Positions 15,525 to 24,853 of a stretch of 64,000 nt of DNA are shown here, piece after piece. The notes under the pieces are model-generated. The model was given only the letters and a program-made list of their open reading frames with translations, was not told the origin of the DNA and made no database searches. A program made the translations under genes and the position numbers. The first letter of the stretch is position 1. Each line of letters starts with the position of its first letter. The DNA comes from Pseudomonas extremorientalis (GTDB lineage: Bacteria > Pseudomonadota > Gammaproteobacteria > Pseudomonadales > Pseudomonadaceae), in the NCBI RefSeq assembly GCF_001870465.1, contig NZ_MDGK01000052.1:62001-126000 (forward strand), read 5' to 3'.

Positions 15525-16466
15525 TTAGCGGAACATCGCGCTGATCGATTCTTCATTGCTGATGCGGCGGACCGCTTCGGCAACAACCGGTGCGATATCC
15601 AGTTGACGGATACGCGAACAGGCTTGAGCAGCAGCGGACAACGGGATGGTGTTGGTCACCACCAGTTCGTCCAGCATGGAATTCTCGATGTTCTCGATCG
15701 CTCGGCCCGACAGCACAGGGTGTGTGCAGTAGGCGAAGACTTTGGCCGCACCGTGCTCTTTCAAGGCTTTCGCCGCGTGGCACAGGGTGCCGGCGGTGTC
15801 GACCATGTCATCAACCAGAATACAGGTACGCCCTTCGACATCACCGATGATATGCATCACTTCAGAGTGATTGGCTTTCTCGCGGCGTTTGTCGATGATC
15901 CCGAGGTCCACGCCCAGGGATTTGGCAACGGCCCGTGCACGCACGACGCCACCAATGTCCGGGGACACGATCATCAGGTTTTCAAAGCGCTGGTCTTCGA
16001 TGTCATCCACCAATACGGGGGAGCCGTAGATGTTATCTACCGGAATATCGAAGAACCCCTGGATTTGGTCAGCGTGCAGGTCAACCGTGAGAACACGGTC
16101 GATGCCTACCACGGTCAGCATGTCAGCAACGACTTTCGCGCTGATGGCCACACGTGCGGAACGCGGACGGCGATCCTGACGGGCATAACCAAAGTAAGGG
16201 ATTACAGCTGTGATTCGAGTCGCTGAGGAGCGGCGGAAGGCATCAGCCATCACGACGAGTTCCATCAGGTTATCGTTGGTCGGAGCGCAAGTCGGCTGAA
16301 TAATGAAGACGTCTTTACCGCGAACGTTTTCATTGATCTCGGCTGTAATTTCGCCGTCGGAGAATTTACCGACAGAGATGTCACCGAGAGGGATATGCAG
16401 CTGACGTACGACACGTCGAGCCAGATCGGGGTTGGCGTTCCCCGTAAAGACCATCATCTTGGACAC
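15525..16466 (-). CDS. prs: Ribose-phosphate pyrophosphokinase
   Basis: Prs makes PRPP from ribose 5-phosphate and ATP, for nucleotide, His, Trp and NAD synthesis. The 313-residue protein has the family start MMVFTGNANPDLARRV, the ATP-binding loop region around YFGYARQDRRPRSA (about residues 95-108) and the PRPP-binding motif CILVDDMVDTAGT near 215-227. It stands alone between tRNA-Gln and rplY with its own terminator. Confidence 0.97.
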   Translation of the reverse strand: MSKMMVFTGNANPDLARRVVRQLHIPLGDISVGKFSDGEITAEINENVRGKDVFIIQPTCAPTNDNLMELVVMADAFRRSSATRITAVIPYFGYARQDRRPRSARVAISAKVVADMLTVVGIDRVLTVDLHADQIQGFFDIPVDNIYGSPVLVDDIEDQRFENLMIVSPDIGGVVRARAVAKSLGVDLGIIDKRREKANHSEVMHIIGDVEGRTCILVDDMVDTAGTLCHAAKALKEHGAAKVFAYCTHPVLSGRAIENIENSMLDELVVTNTIPLSAAAQACSRIRQLDIAPVVAEAVRRISNEESISAMFR

Positions 16467-16512
16467 GCGCAGTACCTAGAGGCTGAGGGTAACCTGGATG
16501 AGTATAGGAAAA

Positions 16513-16587
16513 TGGCAGGGGCGGCTGGATTCGAACCAACGCATGGCAGGATCAAAACCTGCTGCCTTACCGCTTGGCGACGCCCCT
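16513..16587 (-). tRNA. tRNA-Gln (anticodon TTG)
   Basis: The minus strand from 16587 to 16513 folds as a 75-base tRNA: acceptor AGGGGCG paired with CGCCCCT, anticodon loop TTTTGAT between GCAGG and CCTGC, T-arm with GGTTCGAATCC, and an encoded CCA end. Anticodon TTG reads CAA/CAG. It lies between ispE and prs. Confidence 0.96.
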
Positions 16588-16623
16588 GTATCTGTTGCAA
16601 CGAGTGCCTGACACTCGATTCCT

Positions 16624-17475
16624 TTAGAGCAGACTTTGCAGCTTGCGATGCAACATCGAAACGTTGCTTCCCTTTGCTACAAACCCTGTAAGGGTCTCTG
16701 TAAGAAGGGCCGAGACTTTATCAGCTTCAGCTTTGCTTGGGAAGCCCCCAAACACACAACTTCCAGTTCCGGTTAATTTTGCTTCGGTAAATTTACCTAA
16801 CAAATTCAAAGCGTTACGTACCTCTGGATAACGCCTTGCTACAACCGGTAAGCAGTCATTTCGACTGTTTCCCTTGGGAACGGGGCGCACTTTAATGGGA
16901 GAAGAGTTACGTGTCAACAACGGATCTGAAAAAATTTCTGCTGTACTTACAGATACTTGCGGAACAAGCACGACATACCACGGCTCCTCGGGGTATTCCG
17001 GGCTGAGTTTCTCCCCCACGCCCTCGGCGAAAGCCGCGTGCCCACGCACGAAAACCGGGACGTCGGCACCCAGCGTTAGGCCCAGCGCGGCCAGGCGATC
17101 ATGGTCCCAACCCAGTTGCCACAAGTAATTCAGACCCAGCAGAGTTGTCGCGGCATTCGAGCTGCCACCACCGATGCCGCCACCCATGGGCAGGATTTTA
17201 TCGATCCAGATATCGATGCCGAGCGGACAGCCGGATTGCTCCTGAAGTTTTTTTGCGGCCTTCACGATCAGGTTGCTGTCGTGAGGCACGCCTTCGAATT
17301 CGGTATGCAGCCTGATCACGCCATCGTCGCGCACGGCGAAGGTCAGCTCGTCGCCATAGTCGAGGAATTGAAACAACGTCTGCAGCTCGTGATAGCCATC
17401 TTCACGGCGACCGAGAATGTGCAGCATCAGGTTGAGCTTGGCCGGGGAGGGCAGGGTCAATTTTTGTACGGACAC
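16624..17475 (-). CDS. ispE: 4-diphosphocytidyl-2-C-methyl-D-erythritol kinase
   Basis: IspE phosphorylates CDP-methylerythritol in the non-mevalonate isoprenoid pathway. The 283-residue GHMP kinase shows the N-terminal SPAKLNLMLHILGRREDGYH motif and the ATP-binding loop PMGGGIGGGSSNAAT near residues 95-109. Another gene of the pathway, ispH, is in this window at 56.2 kb. It starts one base after the lolB stop, the usual lolB-ispE order. Confidence 0.97.
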   Translation of the reverse strand: MSVQKLTLPSPAKLNLMLHILGRREDGYHELQTLFQFLDYGDELTFAVRDDGVIRLHTEFEGVPHDSNLIVKAAKKLQEQSGCPLGIDIWIDKILPMGGGIGGGSSNAATTLLGLNYLWQLGWDHDRLAALGLTLGADVPVFVRGHAAFAEGVGEKLSPEYPEEPWYVVLVPQVSVSTAEIFSDPLLTRNSSPIKVRPVPKGNSRNDCLPVVARRYPEVRNALNLLGKFTEAKLTGTGSCVFGGFPSKAEADKVSALLTETLTGFVAKGSNVSMLHRKLQSLL

Positions 17476-17476
17476 G

Positions 17477-18094
17477 TTATTGCCCCAGTTTGCGTGGTTG
17501 CCAGTCCTTGATCACCAGCGTGACATCAAGGTCGGGACCATGCAGCTTGATGCGCTCGGGCAACCAATAGCCGCTTTGCTCCACGTAGCTCAAATATTCG
17601 ACCTGCCAGCCATCCTGCTCCAGGCTGGCCAGGCGGCTGTCGCCGTTCAGGCTCAGGCGACTCTTGCTATCAGGCGCTGGCAGGCCACGGACCCACCACA
17701 CCAGGTGAGACACCGGCAGTTTCCAGCCGATCTGTTCTTCCAGCAACGCTTCCGGCGAGGTTGCCTCATAACGGCCCTGGTTGGCCACTTCAAGGCTGAC
17801 TTGCCCCGGCCGGCCGGTCAGACGTGCGGCGCCACGGCCCAGTGGACCCGACAGGCGAATATCGTAGTAGTCCTGGCGCTGCAGCCAGAACAAGGTGCCG
17901 CTGCCGGAGTCTTTCGGCGCGCGAACCCCCACTTTGCCTTCGATCTGCCAGCCATCGATGCTGCTGAGCTGGTCCTTGTGCTGCTTCCATTGCGCCGAGT
18001 TGCCCTGGCCTTCAACGGATTCGCGGCTGCCGATGCCCGCACAACCGGCGAGCAGGGCGATGAAGCTGAAAATAACAACATGGCGCAAAAACAT
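17477..18094 (-). CDS. lolB: Outer-membrane lipoprotein receptor LolB
   Basis: LolB accepts lipoproteins from LolA and inserts them in the outer membrane. The 205-residue protein has a lipoprotein signal with lipobox LLAGC (Cys 18) and the LolB fold region with WQIEGKVGVRAPKDSGSGTL and IGWKLPVSHLVWWVRGLP. Its clients include BamD, whose gene is at 61.5 kb, and probably the TPR lipoprotein encoded just upstream. Confidence 0.95.
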   Translation of the reverse strand: MFLRHVVIFSFIALLAGCAGIGSRESVEGQGNSAQWKQHKDQLSSIDGWQIEGKVGVRAPKDSGSGTLFWLQRQDYYDIRLSGPLGRGAARLTGRPGQVSLEVANQGRYEATSPEALLEEQIGWKLPVSHLVWWVRGLPAPDSKSRLSLNGDSRLASLEQDGWQVEYLSYVEQSGYWLPERIKLHGPDLDVTLVIKDWQPRKLGQ

Positions 18095-18098
18095 AGGT

Positions 18099-19823
18099 TT
18101 AAAGGGTCTCGGATCCGGTCAGGCGCTTGATGGTGCCGCGCAGGATGGGGCTTTCGGGTTGTTCCTTGAGGAATTTCTCCCAGATTTGCCGTGCTTCACG
18201 CTGTTTGCCATTGGCCCACAGCACTTCGCCCAGGTGCGCGGCGACTTCCTGGTCGGGGAAGCGTTCCAGCGCCTGGCGCAACAAGCGTTCGGCCTCATCC
18301 AGGTTGCCCAGGCGGTAATTCACCCAGCCCAGGCTGTCGAGCACGGCCGGGTCTTCCGGGTTCAGCTTGTGGGCTTGCTCGATCAACACCTTGGCTTCGT
18401 CGTAGCGCGTGGTGCGGTCGGACAAGGTGTAGCCCAGGGCGTTGAGGGCCATGGCGTTGTCCGGATCGCGCTTGATGATCAGGCGCAGGTCTTTTTCCAT
18501 CTGCGCCAGGTCATTGCGTTTTTCCGCCTGCATGGCGCGGGTGTATAGCAAGTTCAAATCGTCCGGGAATTGCAGCAACGCTTGTTGCAGCAGCTTCCAG
18601 GCGCGCTCGCCCTGATTGTTGGCCGACAAGGTTTCGGCCTGGATCAGGTAGAGCTGGATCGCGTAATCCGGTTCGGCATCCCGTGCGGCGGCCAGGCGTT
18701 TCTCCGCCTCGTCGGTGCGGCCGTTGCTCATCAGGATATCGGCCTGGCGCAATTGGGCGGGCAGGTAGTCGTTGCCGGGGCCGACCTGGGCGTACTCGAG
18801 CAGGGCGGCTTGCGGATCGTTGCGCTCTTCGGCGATGCGCCCGAGGTTCAGGTGTGCCGAATCTACATGGCTTTCACGCTGGATCAGCTCTTCCAGGTAA
18901 CCCTTGGCCTCGTCCCAAGCCTTGGCTTCCAGGCAGACCAGTGCCAGCGAATAACGCAATTCGTCGTCGTCCGGGTATTGCTGGACCAGGTTGGCGAACT
19001 GCACTTTGGCGTCCTCCATGCGGTCCTGTTCGACCAGCATGCGGGCGTAAGTCAGGCGCAGGCGCTTGTCGTCCGGATACTTCTTGAGGCTTTTTTCCAG
19101 CAGCGGAATCGCTTCCTTGCCACGGTTGAGGTTCTGAAGCAGGCGTGCACGCAGCAGTATCGGGGCGATTTCGCCTTCTTCCGGCGGATTCTGCTCCAGC
19201 AGCTTCAGTGCGGCGTCGGCTTCATCATCCTGTTGCAGCAGCAATGCCTTGCCGAAAATCAGCTGGCTGTTCTTCGGGTGCTTTTGCAGCAGGCGGTCGA
19301 AACTCTTCATCAGGCCATTGCGCGTGTCCTGGTCGGTGTCGGCGGCCGACAGCGCGAGGAAGTCGAAATGGGTGTCGCCTTTGCCTTGCAGGACTTTCTC
19401 CATATAGACCATGGAGTCGTCATAGCGCCCGGCGCGTGCCAGTTGAATGGCCGCCGCCCGTTGTGCTTCCAGGTCGTCCGGGGCGTTTTTCGCCCAGATC
19501 AGCGAGGAGTCCAGCGCAGCCTGATCGGCCCCCAGGTACTCGGCGATGCGGAAGGCCCGCTCGGAAATCCCCGGATCCTGGGTGTTGATGGCCTGGGTCA
19601 CGTAGTTGTCCAGCGCAATGTCGAAGCGATTGCGTTGGCCGGCCAGTTCCGCAGTCAGCAGGCTGTACACCGTTTCTTCGGTGAACGAAGAATAAACCTT
19701 GGGCTTTTCAGGGGCGGGGGCGCTGTCTTCCACCGGTGGCGTACCGTCCGGCGACACGGGGGCCATGGCCTGGCAGCCGCTGAGAAAGACAAAGGCGAGG
19801 AGCAACGCGGAAGATCTATTCAT
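18099..19823 (-). CDS. Tetratricopeptide-repeat lipoprotein
   Basis: The 574-residue protein has a signal peptide with lipobox (LSGC, Cys 16), then tandem TPR-like helical repeats over most of its length, clearest near the C-terminus (NAMALNALGYTLSDRTTRYD; PAVLDSLGWVNYRLGNLDEA). It is probably an outer-membrane-anchored periplasmic scaffold. A TPR protein at this place, upstream of lolB and divergent from hemA, is conserved in pseudomonads (PA4667-like). Its partners are not established by this sequence. Confidence 0.85.
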   Translation of the reverse strand: MNRSSALLLAFVFLSGCQAMAPVSPDGTPPVEDSAPAPEKPKVYSSFTEETVYSLLTAELAGQRNRFDIALDNYVTQAINTQDPGISERAFRIAEYLGADQAALDSSLIWAKNAPDDLEAQRAAAIQLARAGRYDDSMVYMEKVLQGKGDTHFDFLALSAADTDQDTRNGLMKSFDRLLQKHPKNSQLIFGKALLLQQDDEADAALKLLEQNPPEEGEIAPILLRARLLQNLNRGKEAIPLLEKSLKKYPDDKRLRLTYARMLVEQDRMEDAKVQFANLVQQYPDDDELRYSLALVCLEAKAWDEAKGYLEELIQRESHVDSAHLNLGRIAEERNDPQAALLEYAQVGPGNDYLPAQLRQADILMSNGRTDEAEKRLAAARDAEPDYAIQLYLIQAETLSANNQGERAWKLLQQALLQFPDDLNLLYTRAMQAEKRNDLAQMEKDLRLIIKRDPDNAMALNALGYTLSDRTTRYDEAKVLIEQAHKLNPEDPAVLDSLGWVNYRLGNLDEAERLLRQALERFPDQEVAAHLGEVLWANGKQREARQIWEKFLKEQPESPILRGTIKRLTGSETL

Positions 19824-20005
19824 ATAGGAAGAGGACGACTAACCTGCGGTCGGATCATCATGACACAAGCCTTCGGCCAAACATAACCGAGTCTCAGTTG
19901 ATGCCTTTATAGACACAAGGCATTAGGACAATAGACGACGGTGGTTGTTCTGAATCTTTCGAAGTAGGACAATTGTCGGCTTCCCGACATCATCAGCGAT
20001 ATTGA

Positions 20006-21295
20006 ATGGCCTTCCTCGCACTCGGTATTAACCACAAGACTGCCTCCGTAGACGTGCGCGAGCGCGTGGCGTTTACGCCGGAGCAGTTGGTTGAGGCCCT
20101 GCAGCAGCTCTGCCGGCTCACCGACAGTCGCGAAGCTGCGATCCTTTCGACCTGCAATCGCAGCGAGCTTTATATAGAGCAGGAGCATCTTTCAGCGGAT
20201 GTCGTACTGCGCTGGCTGGCCGATTACCATCATTTGGACCTCGATGACCTTCGCGCCAGCGCTTATGTGCACGAAGAGGATGCGGCAGTTCGTCACATGA
20301 TGCGTGTGGCGGCCGGTCTCGATTCGCTGGTGTTGGGCGAGCCGCAGATTCTAGGGCAGATGAAATCCGCCTACGCCGTGGCGCGCGAGGCCGGCACCGT
20401 CGGCCCGCTGCTGGGGCGGCTGTTCCAGGCCACCTTCAATTCCGCCAAGCAGGTGCGCACCGACACTGCCATCGGTGAAAACCCGGTGTCCGTGGCGTTT
20501 GCCGCCGTCAGCCTGGCCAAACAGATTTTCAGTGACTTGCAACGCAGCCAGGCCCTGCTGATCGGCGCCGGCGAGACCATCACCCTGGTCGCCCGCCACC
20601 TGCATGACTTGGGCGTGAAGCGTATCGTGGTCGCCAACCGTACGTTGGAACGCGCGAGCATCCTCGCCGAGCAGTTCGGCGCCCATGCGGTGTTACTGGC
20701 GGACATTCCGGCGGAGCTGGTACGCAGCGATATCGTCATCAGCTCCACCGCCAGCCAACTGCCGATCCTGGGCAAAGGCGCGGTCGAGAGCGCGCTGAAG
20801 CTGCGCAAGCACAAGCCGATCTTCATGGTGGATATTGCTGTTCCCCGGGATATCGAGCCCGAAGTCGGCGAGTTGGACGACGTTTACCTCTATAGCGTCG
20901 ACGATCTGCACGAAGTGGTCGCCGAAAACCTCAAGAGCCGCCAGGGTGCTGCCCAGGCCGCCGAGGAAATGGTCAGCACCGGCGCCGAAGACTTCATGGT
21001 GCGCCTGCGTGAACTGGCGGCGGTGGACGTGCTCAAGGCCTATCGTCAGCAAGGCGAACGCCTGCGCGACGAGGAATTGATCAAGGCCCAGCGCTTGCTG
21101 GCCAATGGCAGCAGCGCCGAAGAAGTGCTGATGCAATTGGCCCGTGGCCTCACCAACAAATTGCTGCATGCACCCAGCGTGCAACTGAAAAAGCTTACCG
21201 CCGAAGGCCGCCTCGATGCGCTGGCCATGGCCCAGGAACTCTTTGCCCTCGGTGAGGGCGCGTCAGATAGCTCTTCGGATAAAAAACCGCAATGA
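20006..21295 (+). CDS. hemA: Glutamyl-tRNA reductase
   Basis: HemA makes glutamate-1-semialdehyde from Glu-tRNA, the first step of C5 tetrapyrrole synthesis. The 429-residue protein carries MAFLALGINHKTASVDVRER, the catalytic Cys in STCNRSELY (near residue 50) and the NADPH-binding region LLIGAGETITLVARHL. The 182-base gap ahead holds divergent promoters for it and the TPR gene. It begins the hemA-prfA-prmC-moeB-murI run; hemH, the last step of haem synthesis, is at 36.5 kb. Confidence 0.97.
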   Translation: MAFLALGINHKTASVDVRERVAFTPEQLVEALQQLCRLTDSREAAILSTCNRSELYIEQEHLSADVVLRWLADYHHLDLDDLRASAYVHEEDAAVRHMMRVAAGLDSLVLGEPQILGQMKSAYAVAREAGTVGPLLGRLFQATFNSAKQVRTDTAIGENPVSVAFAAVSLAKQIFSDLQRSQALLIGAGETITLVARHLHDLGVKRIVVANRTLERASILAEQFGAHAVLLADIPAELVRSDIVISSTASQLPILGKGAVESALKLRKHKPIFMVDIAVPRDIEPEVGELDDVYLYSVDDLHEVVAENLKSRQGAAQAAEEMVSTGAEDFMVRLRELAAVDVLKAYRQQGERLRDEELIKAQRLLANGSSAEEVLMQLARGLTNKLLHAPSVQLKKLTAEGRLDALAMAQELFALGEGASDSSSDKKPQ

Positions 21296-22374
21296 AAGCG
21301 TCACTGCTCAATAAACTGGACGTGCTCCAGGACCGTTTCGAAGAACTGACCGCCCTGCTCGGCGATGGCGAGGTCATCTCCGATCAGGCCAGGTTCCGTG
21401 CCTATTCCAAGGAATACGCCGAAGTTGAGCCCGTGGTCGCCACCTATAAAAACCTGCTGAAAGTGCAGGCGGACCTTGAAGGTGCCCAGGCACTGCTCAA
21501 GGACAGCGACCCGGACATGCGCGAAATGGCCGTGGAAGAAGTCCGCGAAGCCAAGGAAAAACTCGCCGAGCTGGAGGGCGACCTGCAACGCATGCTGCTG
21601 CCCAAGGATCCGAACGACGGGCGCAACGTGTTCCTCGAAATCCGTGCCGGCACCGGCGGTGACGAGGCGGCGATCTTCTCCGGCGACCTGTTCCGTATGT
21701 ACTCGCGGTATGCCGAACGTCGCGGGTGGCGGGTAGAGATCCTGTCCGAGAACGAAGGCGAACACGGCGGCTATAAAGAAGTGATCGCGCGGGTCGAGGG
21801 CGACAACGTCTACGGCAAGCTCAAATTCGAGTCCGGCGCGCACCGCGTGCAGCGGGTTCCAGCGACTGAATCCCAAGGTCGTATTCACACGTCCGCCTGC
21901 ACGGTGGCGGTATTGCCCGAGCCGGACGAACAGGAGGCCATCGAGATCAACCCGGCCGACCTGCGCATCGACACCTACCGCTCCTCGGGCGCCGGTGGCC
22001 AGCACGTCAACAAGACCGACTCGGCGATCCGCATCACCCACTTGCCGTCGGGCATCGTGGTGGAGTGCCAGGAAGAGCGCTCCCAGCACAAGAACCGTGC
22101 GCGGGCCATGTCCTGGCTGTCGGCCAAGCTCAATGACCAGCAGACCAGCGCCGCCGCCAACGCGATTGCCAGCGAGCGCAAGTTGCTGGTGGGTTCGGGC
22201 GACCGCTCCGAGCGCATTCGTACCTACAACTTTGCCCAGGGCCGGGTCACCGACCACCGGGTCAACCTCACCCTTTACTCCCTGGACGAAATCCTTGCCG
22301 GTGGTGTGGACGCGGTGATCGAACCGTTGCTCGCCGAATACCAGGCCGATCAACTGGCCGCGATAGGTGAATAA
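21292..22374 (+). CDS. prfA: Peptide chain release factor 1
   Basis: RF1 terminates translation at UAA and UAG. The 360-residue protein has the GGQ motif in SGAGGQHVNKTDSAIR near residues 230-235 and the PAT tripeptide anticodon (RVPATESQG). It overlaps the hemA stop by four bases and ends directly before prmC, which encodes the enzyme that methylates the Gln of its GGQ motif. Confidence 0.97.
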   Translation: MKASLLNKLDVLQDRFEELTALLGDGEVISDQARFRAYSKEYAEVEPVVATYKNLLKVQADLEGAQALLKDSDPDMREMAVEEVREAKEKLAELEGDLQRMLLPKDPNDGRNVFLEIRAGTGGDEAAIFSGDLFRMYSRYAERRGWRVEILSENEGEHGGYKEVIARVEGDNVYGKLKFESGAHRVQRVPATESQGRIHTSACTVAVLPEPDEQEAIEINPADLRIDTYRSSGAGGQHVNKTDSAIRITHLPSGIVVECQEERSQHKNRARAMSWLSAKLNDQQTSAAANAIASERKLLVGSGDRSERIRTYNFAQGRVTDHRVNLTLYSLDEILAGGVDAVIEPLLAEYQADQLAAIGE

Positions 22375-23205
22375 ATGACCATCATCGCCAGCCTGCTGCG
22401 CGCCGCCGACCTGCCCGATTCGCCCACGGCACGCCTGGATGCCGAATTGTTGCTGGCGGCTGCCTTGGGCAAGTCCCGCAGCTACCTGCACACCTGGCCC
22501 GAGAAAATCGTCAGCAGCGAGCATGCGCTGATCTTTGCCGGCTACCTGCAGCGCCGTCGTGGTGGTGAGCCGGTGGCCTATATCCTCGGTCAGCAAGGCT
22601 TCTGGAAGCTGGACCTGGAGGTCGCGCCTCACACGCTGATCCCGCGGCCAGATACCGAGTTGCTGGTGGAAACCGCCCTGGAATTGTTGCCCGCCACCCT
22701 CGCCAAGGTCCTCGACCTGGGCACCGGCAGCGGCGCCATCGCCCTGGCCCTGGCCAGTGAGCGCCCGGCCTGGCAGGTCACCGCCGTCGACCGTGTGCTG
22801 GAAGCCGTGGCCCTGGCCGAGCGCAATCGCCAGCGGTTGCACCTCGCTAACGCTACGGTGCTGAACAGCCATTGGTTCAGCGCGCTGCAAGGTCATCGCT
22901 ATGACCTGATCATCAGTAACCCGCCGTACATTGCCGCCAACGATCCGCACCTGGTGGCCGGCGACGTGCGTTTCGAACCAGCCAGCGCACTGGTGGCCGG
23001 TCATGATGGCTTGGACGACCTGCGCCTGATCATCAAGGAGGCCCCGGCCCACCTGAATGCCGGTGGGCGGTTGCTGCTGGAACATGGTTACGACCAGGCC
23101 CCGGCGGTGCGCGACCTGCTGTTGAGTGAAGGTTTCGAAGAAGTGCACAGCCGCATCGACCTCGGTGGTCACGAACGCATCACCCTGGGGCGCCGGCCGT
23201 GCTGA
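22375..23205 (+). CDS. prmC: Release factor glutamine methyltransferase
   Basis: PrmC (HemK) methylates the GGQ glutamine of RF1 and RF2. The 276-residue SAM-dependent enzyme has VLDLGTGSGAIALALA (SAM site, near 113-128) and the catalytic NPPY in ISNPPYIAAND near 182. It follows prfA without a gap and overlaps moeB by seven bases. Confidence 0.96.
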   Translation: MTIIASLLRAADLPDSPTARLDAELLLAAALGKSRSYLHTWPEKIVSSEHALIFAGYLQRRRGGEPVAYILGQQGFWKLDLEVAPHTLIPRPDTELLVETALELLPATLAKVLDLGTGSGAIALALASERPAWQVTAVDRVLEAVALAERNRQRLHLANATVLNSHWFSALQGHRYDLIISNPPYIAANDPHLVAGDVRFEPASALVAGHDGLDDLRLIIKEAPAHLNAGGRLLLEHGYDQAPAVRDLLLSEGFEEVHSRIDLGGHERITLGRRPC

Positions 23206-23954
23206 CTGACCAGGAGCTGTTGCGCTATAGCCGACAGATTCTGTTGCAGCATGTCGACATAGACGGCCAATTGCGCCTGAAAAACGGCCGGGCCCTGATC
23301 GTAGGTCTTGGTGGCCTGGGCGCGCCCGTCGCGTTGTACCTCGCTGCCGCCGGCGTCGGCGAGTTGCATCTGGCGGACTTCGACGCGGTCGACCTGACCA
23401 ACCTGCAGCGCCAGATCATCCATGACACCGACAGCGTCGGGCAGACCAAGGTCGACTCGGCCCTGCGTCGCCTGACCGCCCTCAACCCTGAAATCAAACT
23501 GATGGCCCATCGCAGTGCGCTGGATGCCGATTCCCTCGCTGCGGCGGTCGAAGCGGTAGACGTTGTGCTCGATTGCAGTGATAACTTCTCCACCCGCGAA
23601 GCCGTCAACGCGGCCTGTGTCGGTGCCGGCAAGCCTTTGGTCAGCGGCGCTGCGATCCGTCTTGAAGGGCAACTGTCGGTGTTCGACCCGCGTCGCGCCG
23701 AGAGCCCGTGCTATCACTGCCTGTATGGGCACGGCAGCGATACCGAACTGACCTGCAGTGAGGCTGGCGTGGTCGGCCCACTGGTCGGTGTGGTCGGCAG
23801 CCTGCAAGCCCTGGAAGCCTTGAAACTGCTGGCCGGTTTCGGTGAGCCGTTGGTGGGGCGCTTGTTGCTGATCGACGCCTTGGCCACACGTTTTCGCGAG
23901 CTGCGTGTCAAGCGTGACCCCGGTTGCACTGTGTGCGGGACGCCACATGGTTAA
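23199..23954 (+). CDS. moeB: ThiF/MoeB-family adenylyltransferase
   Basis: The 251-residue E1-like enzyme adenylates the C-terminus of a ubiquitin-like sulfur carrier, in Pseudomonas most likely MoaD for molybdopterin. It has the nucleotide-binding GLGGLGAPVALYL (near 32-44), two zinc-binding pairs (CYHC near 169 and CTVC near the C-terminus) and the LTCSEAGVVGPLVG segment. The start is GTG 23199, overlapping prmC; its end overlaps the murI start. ThiF function cannot be excluded. Confidence 0.87.
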   Translation: MLTDQELLRYSRQILLQHVDIDGQLRLKNGRALIVGLGGLGAPVALYLAAAGVGELHLADFDAVDLTNLQRQIIHDTDSVGQTKVDSALRRLTALNPEIKLMAHRSALDADSLAAAVEAVDVVLDCSDNFSTREAVNAACVGAGKPLVSGAAIRLEGQLSVFDPRRAESPCYHCLYGHGSDTELTCSEAGVVGPLVGVVGSLQALEALKLLAGFGEPLVGRLLLIDALATRFRELRVKRDPGCTVCGTPHG

Positions 23955-24741
23955 GGGCGCGCCGATCGGTGTGTTCGATTCCGGTATCGGCGGCTTGACC
24001 GTGCTGGATGAAATCCAGCAGCTATTGCCCCAGGAATCACTGCTGTACGTGGCCGATTGCGGGCACATCCCCTACGGCGAGAAAAGCCCGGCGTTTATCC
24101 TTGAGCGCTCCCGGCAGGTGGCGGCATTTTTCCAGGCGCAGGGCGCCAAAGCCTTCGTGATTGCCTGCAATACCGCTACGGTTGCCGCCGTGGCTGATCT
24201 GCGTCGGGATTTTCCCGATTGGCCGCTGGTGGGCATGGAGCCTGCTGTCAAACCGGCGGCGGCAGCCACCCGCAGCGGCGTGGTTGGGGTGCTTGCCACC
24301 ACCGGCACGCTGCAAAGCGCCAAGTTCGCCGCGTTGCTCGACCGCTTCGCTACCGATGTGAAGGTCATCACCCAGCCATGCCCGGGCCTGGTGGAGCTGA
24401 TTGAAAGCGGTGACCTGACCAGCCCGGCCTTGCGCCAGTTGTTGCAGGGGTATATCGACCCGCTGCTCAGCGCCGGTTGCGACACCATCATCCTCGGCTG
24501 CACCCACTATCCCTTCCTCAGGCCGCTCCTGGCGCAGATGCTGCCCCCCAGCATTATCCTCATCGACACCGGCGCCGCCGTGGCCCGCCAGCTCAAGCGT
24601 TTGCTGGGTGAGCGCGACCTGTTGGCCGTCGGCAATCCAGCACCGGCACAGTTCTGGACCAGCGGTGATGTGTATCACCTAAGAAATATCCTACCGACAC
24701 TATGGAAATATCCGGGCGTTGTGAGAAGCTTCGACTCGTGA
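23947..24741 (+). CDS. murI: Glutamate racemase
   Basis: MurI supplies D-glutamate for peptidoglycan. From ATG 23947, which overlaps the end of moeB, it has 264 residues beginning PIGVFDSGIGGLTVLDE, with the two catalytic cysteines in IACNTATVAAV (near 75) and LGCTHYPFL (near 186). In-frame sequence before 23947 is inside moeB. It closes the operon. Confidence 0.96.
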   Translation: MVKGAPIGVFDSGIGGLTVLDEIQQLLPQESLLYVADCGHIPYGEKSPAFILERSRQVAAFFQAQGAKAFVIACNTATVAAVADLRRDFPDWPLVGMEPAVKPAAAATRSGVVGVLATTGTLQSAKFAALLDRFATDVKVITQPCPGLVELIESGDLTSPALRQLLQGYIDPLLSAGCDTIILGCTHYPFLRPLLAQMLPPSIILIDTGAAVARQLKRLLGERDLLAVGNPAPAQFWTSGDVYHLRNILPTLWKYPGVVRSFDS

Positions 24742-24772
24742 AAATTTCGTGAAATGCCTGCGTTATTAGCTG

Positions 24773-24800
24773 GAACTTCTGGCTACACGCCAGCTTCTAT
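24773..24800 (+). promoter_or_regulatory. AlgU (sigma-22/RpoE)-like promoter of pagL
   Basis: GAACTT at 24773-24778, a 17-base spacer and TCTAT at 24796-24800 resemble the AlgU consensus GAACTT-N16/17-TCTGA. It is 53 bases ahead of the pagL ATG. The spacer holds the inverted repeat CTGGC/GCCAG. Confidence 0.55.
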
Positions 24801-24853
24801 AGCGAGATAGCCTGTACACAACCATATAACTTCGTTCGGAAAGGATGTTTCTT

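Noticed and set aside
21301..23172. Long antisense frame over prfA and prmC
   Set aside because: Both plus-strand genes carry clear catalytic motifs; the antisense product has low-complexity composition (His, Gln, Gly, Val-rich) typical of shadows.
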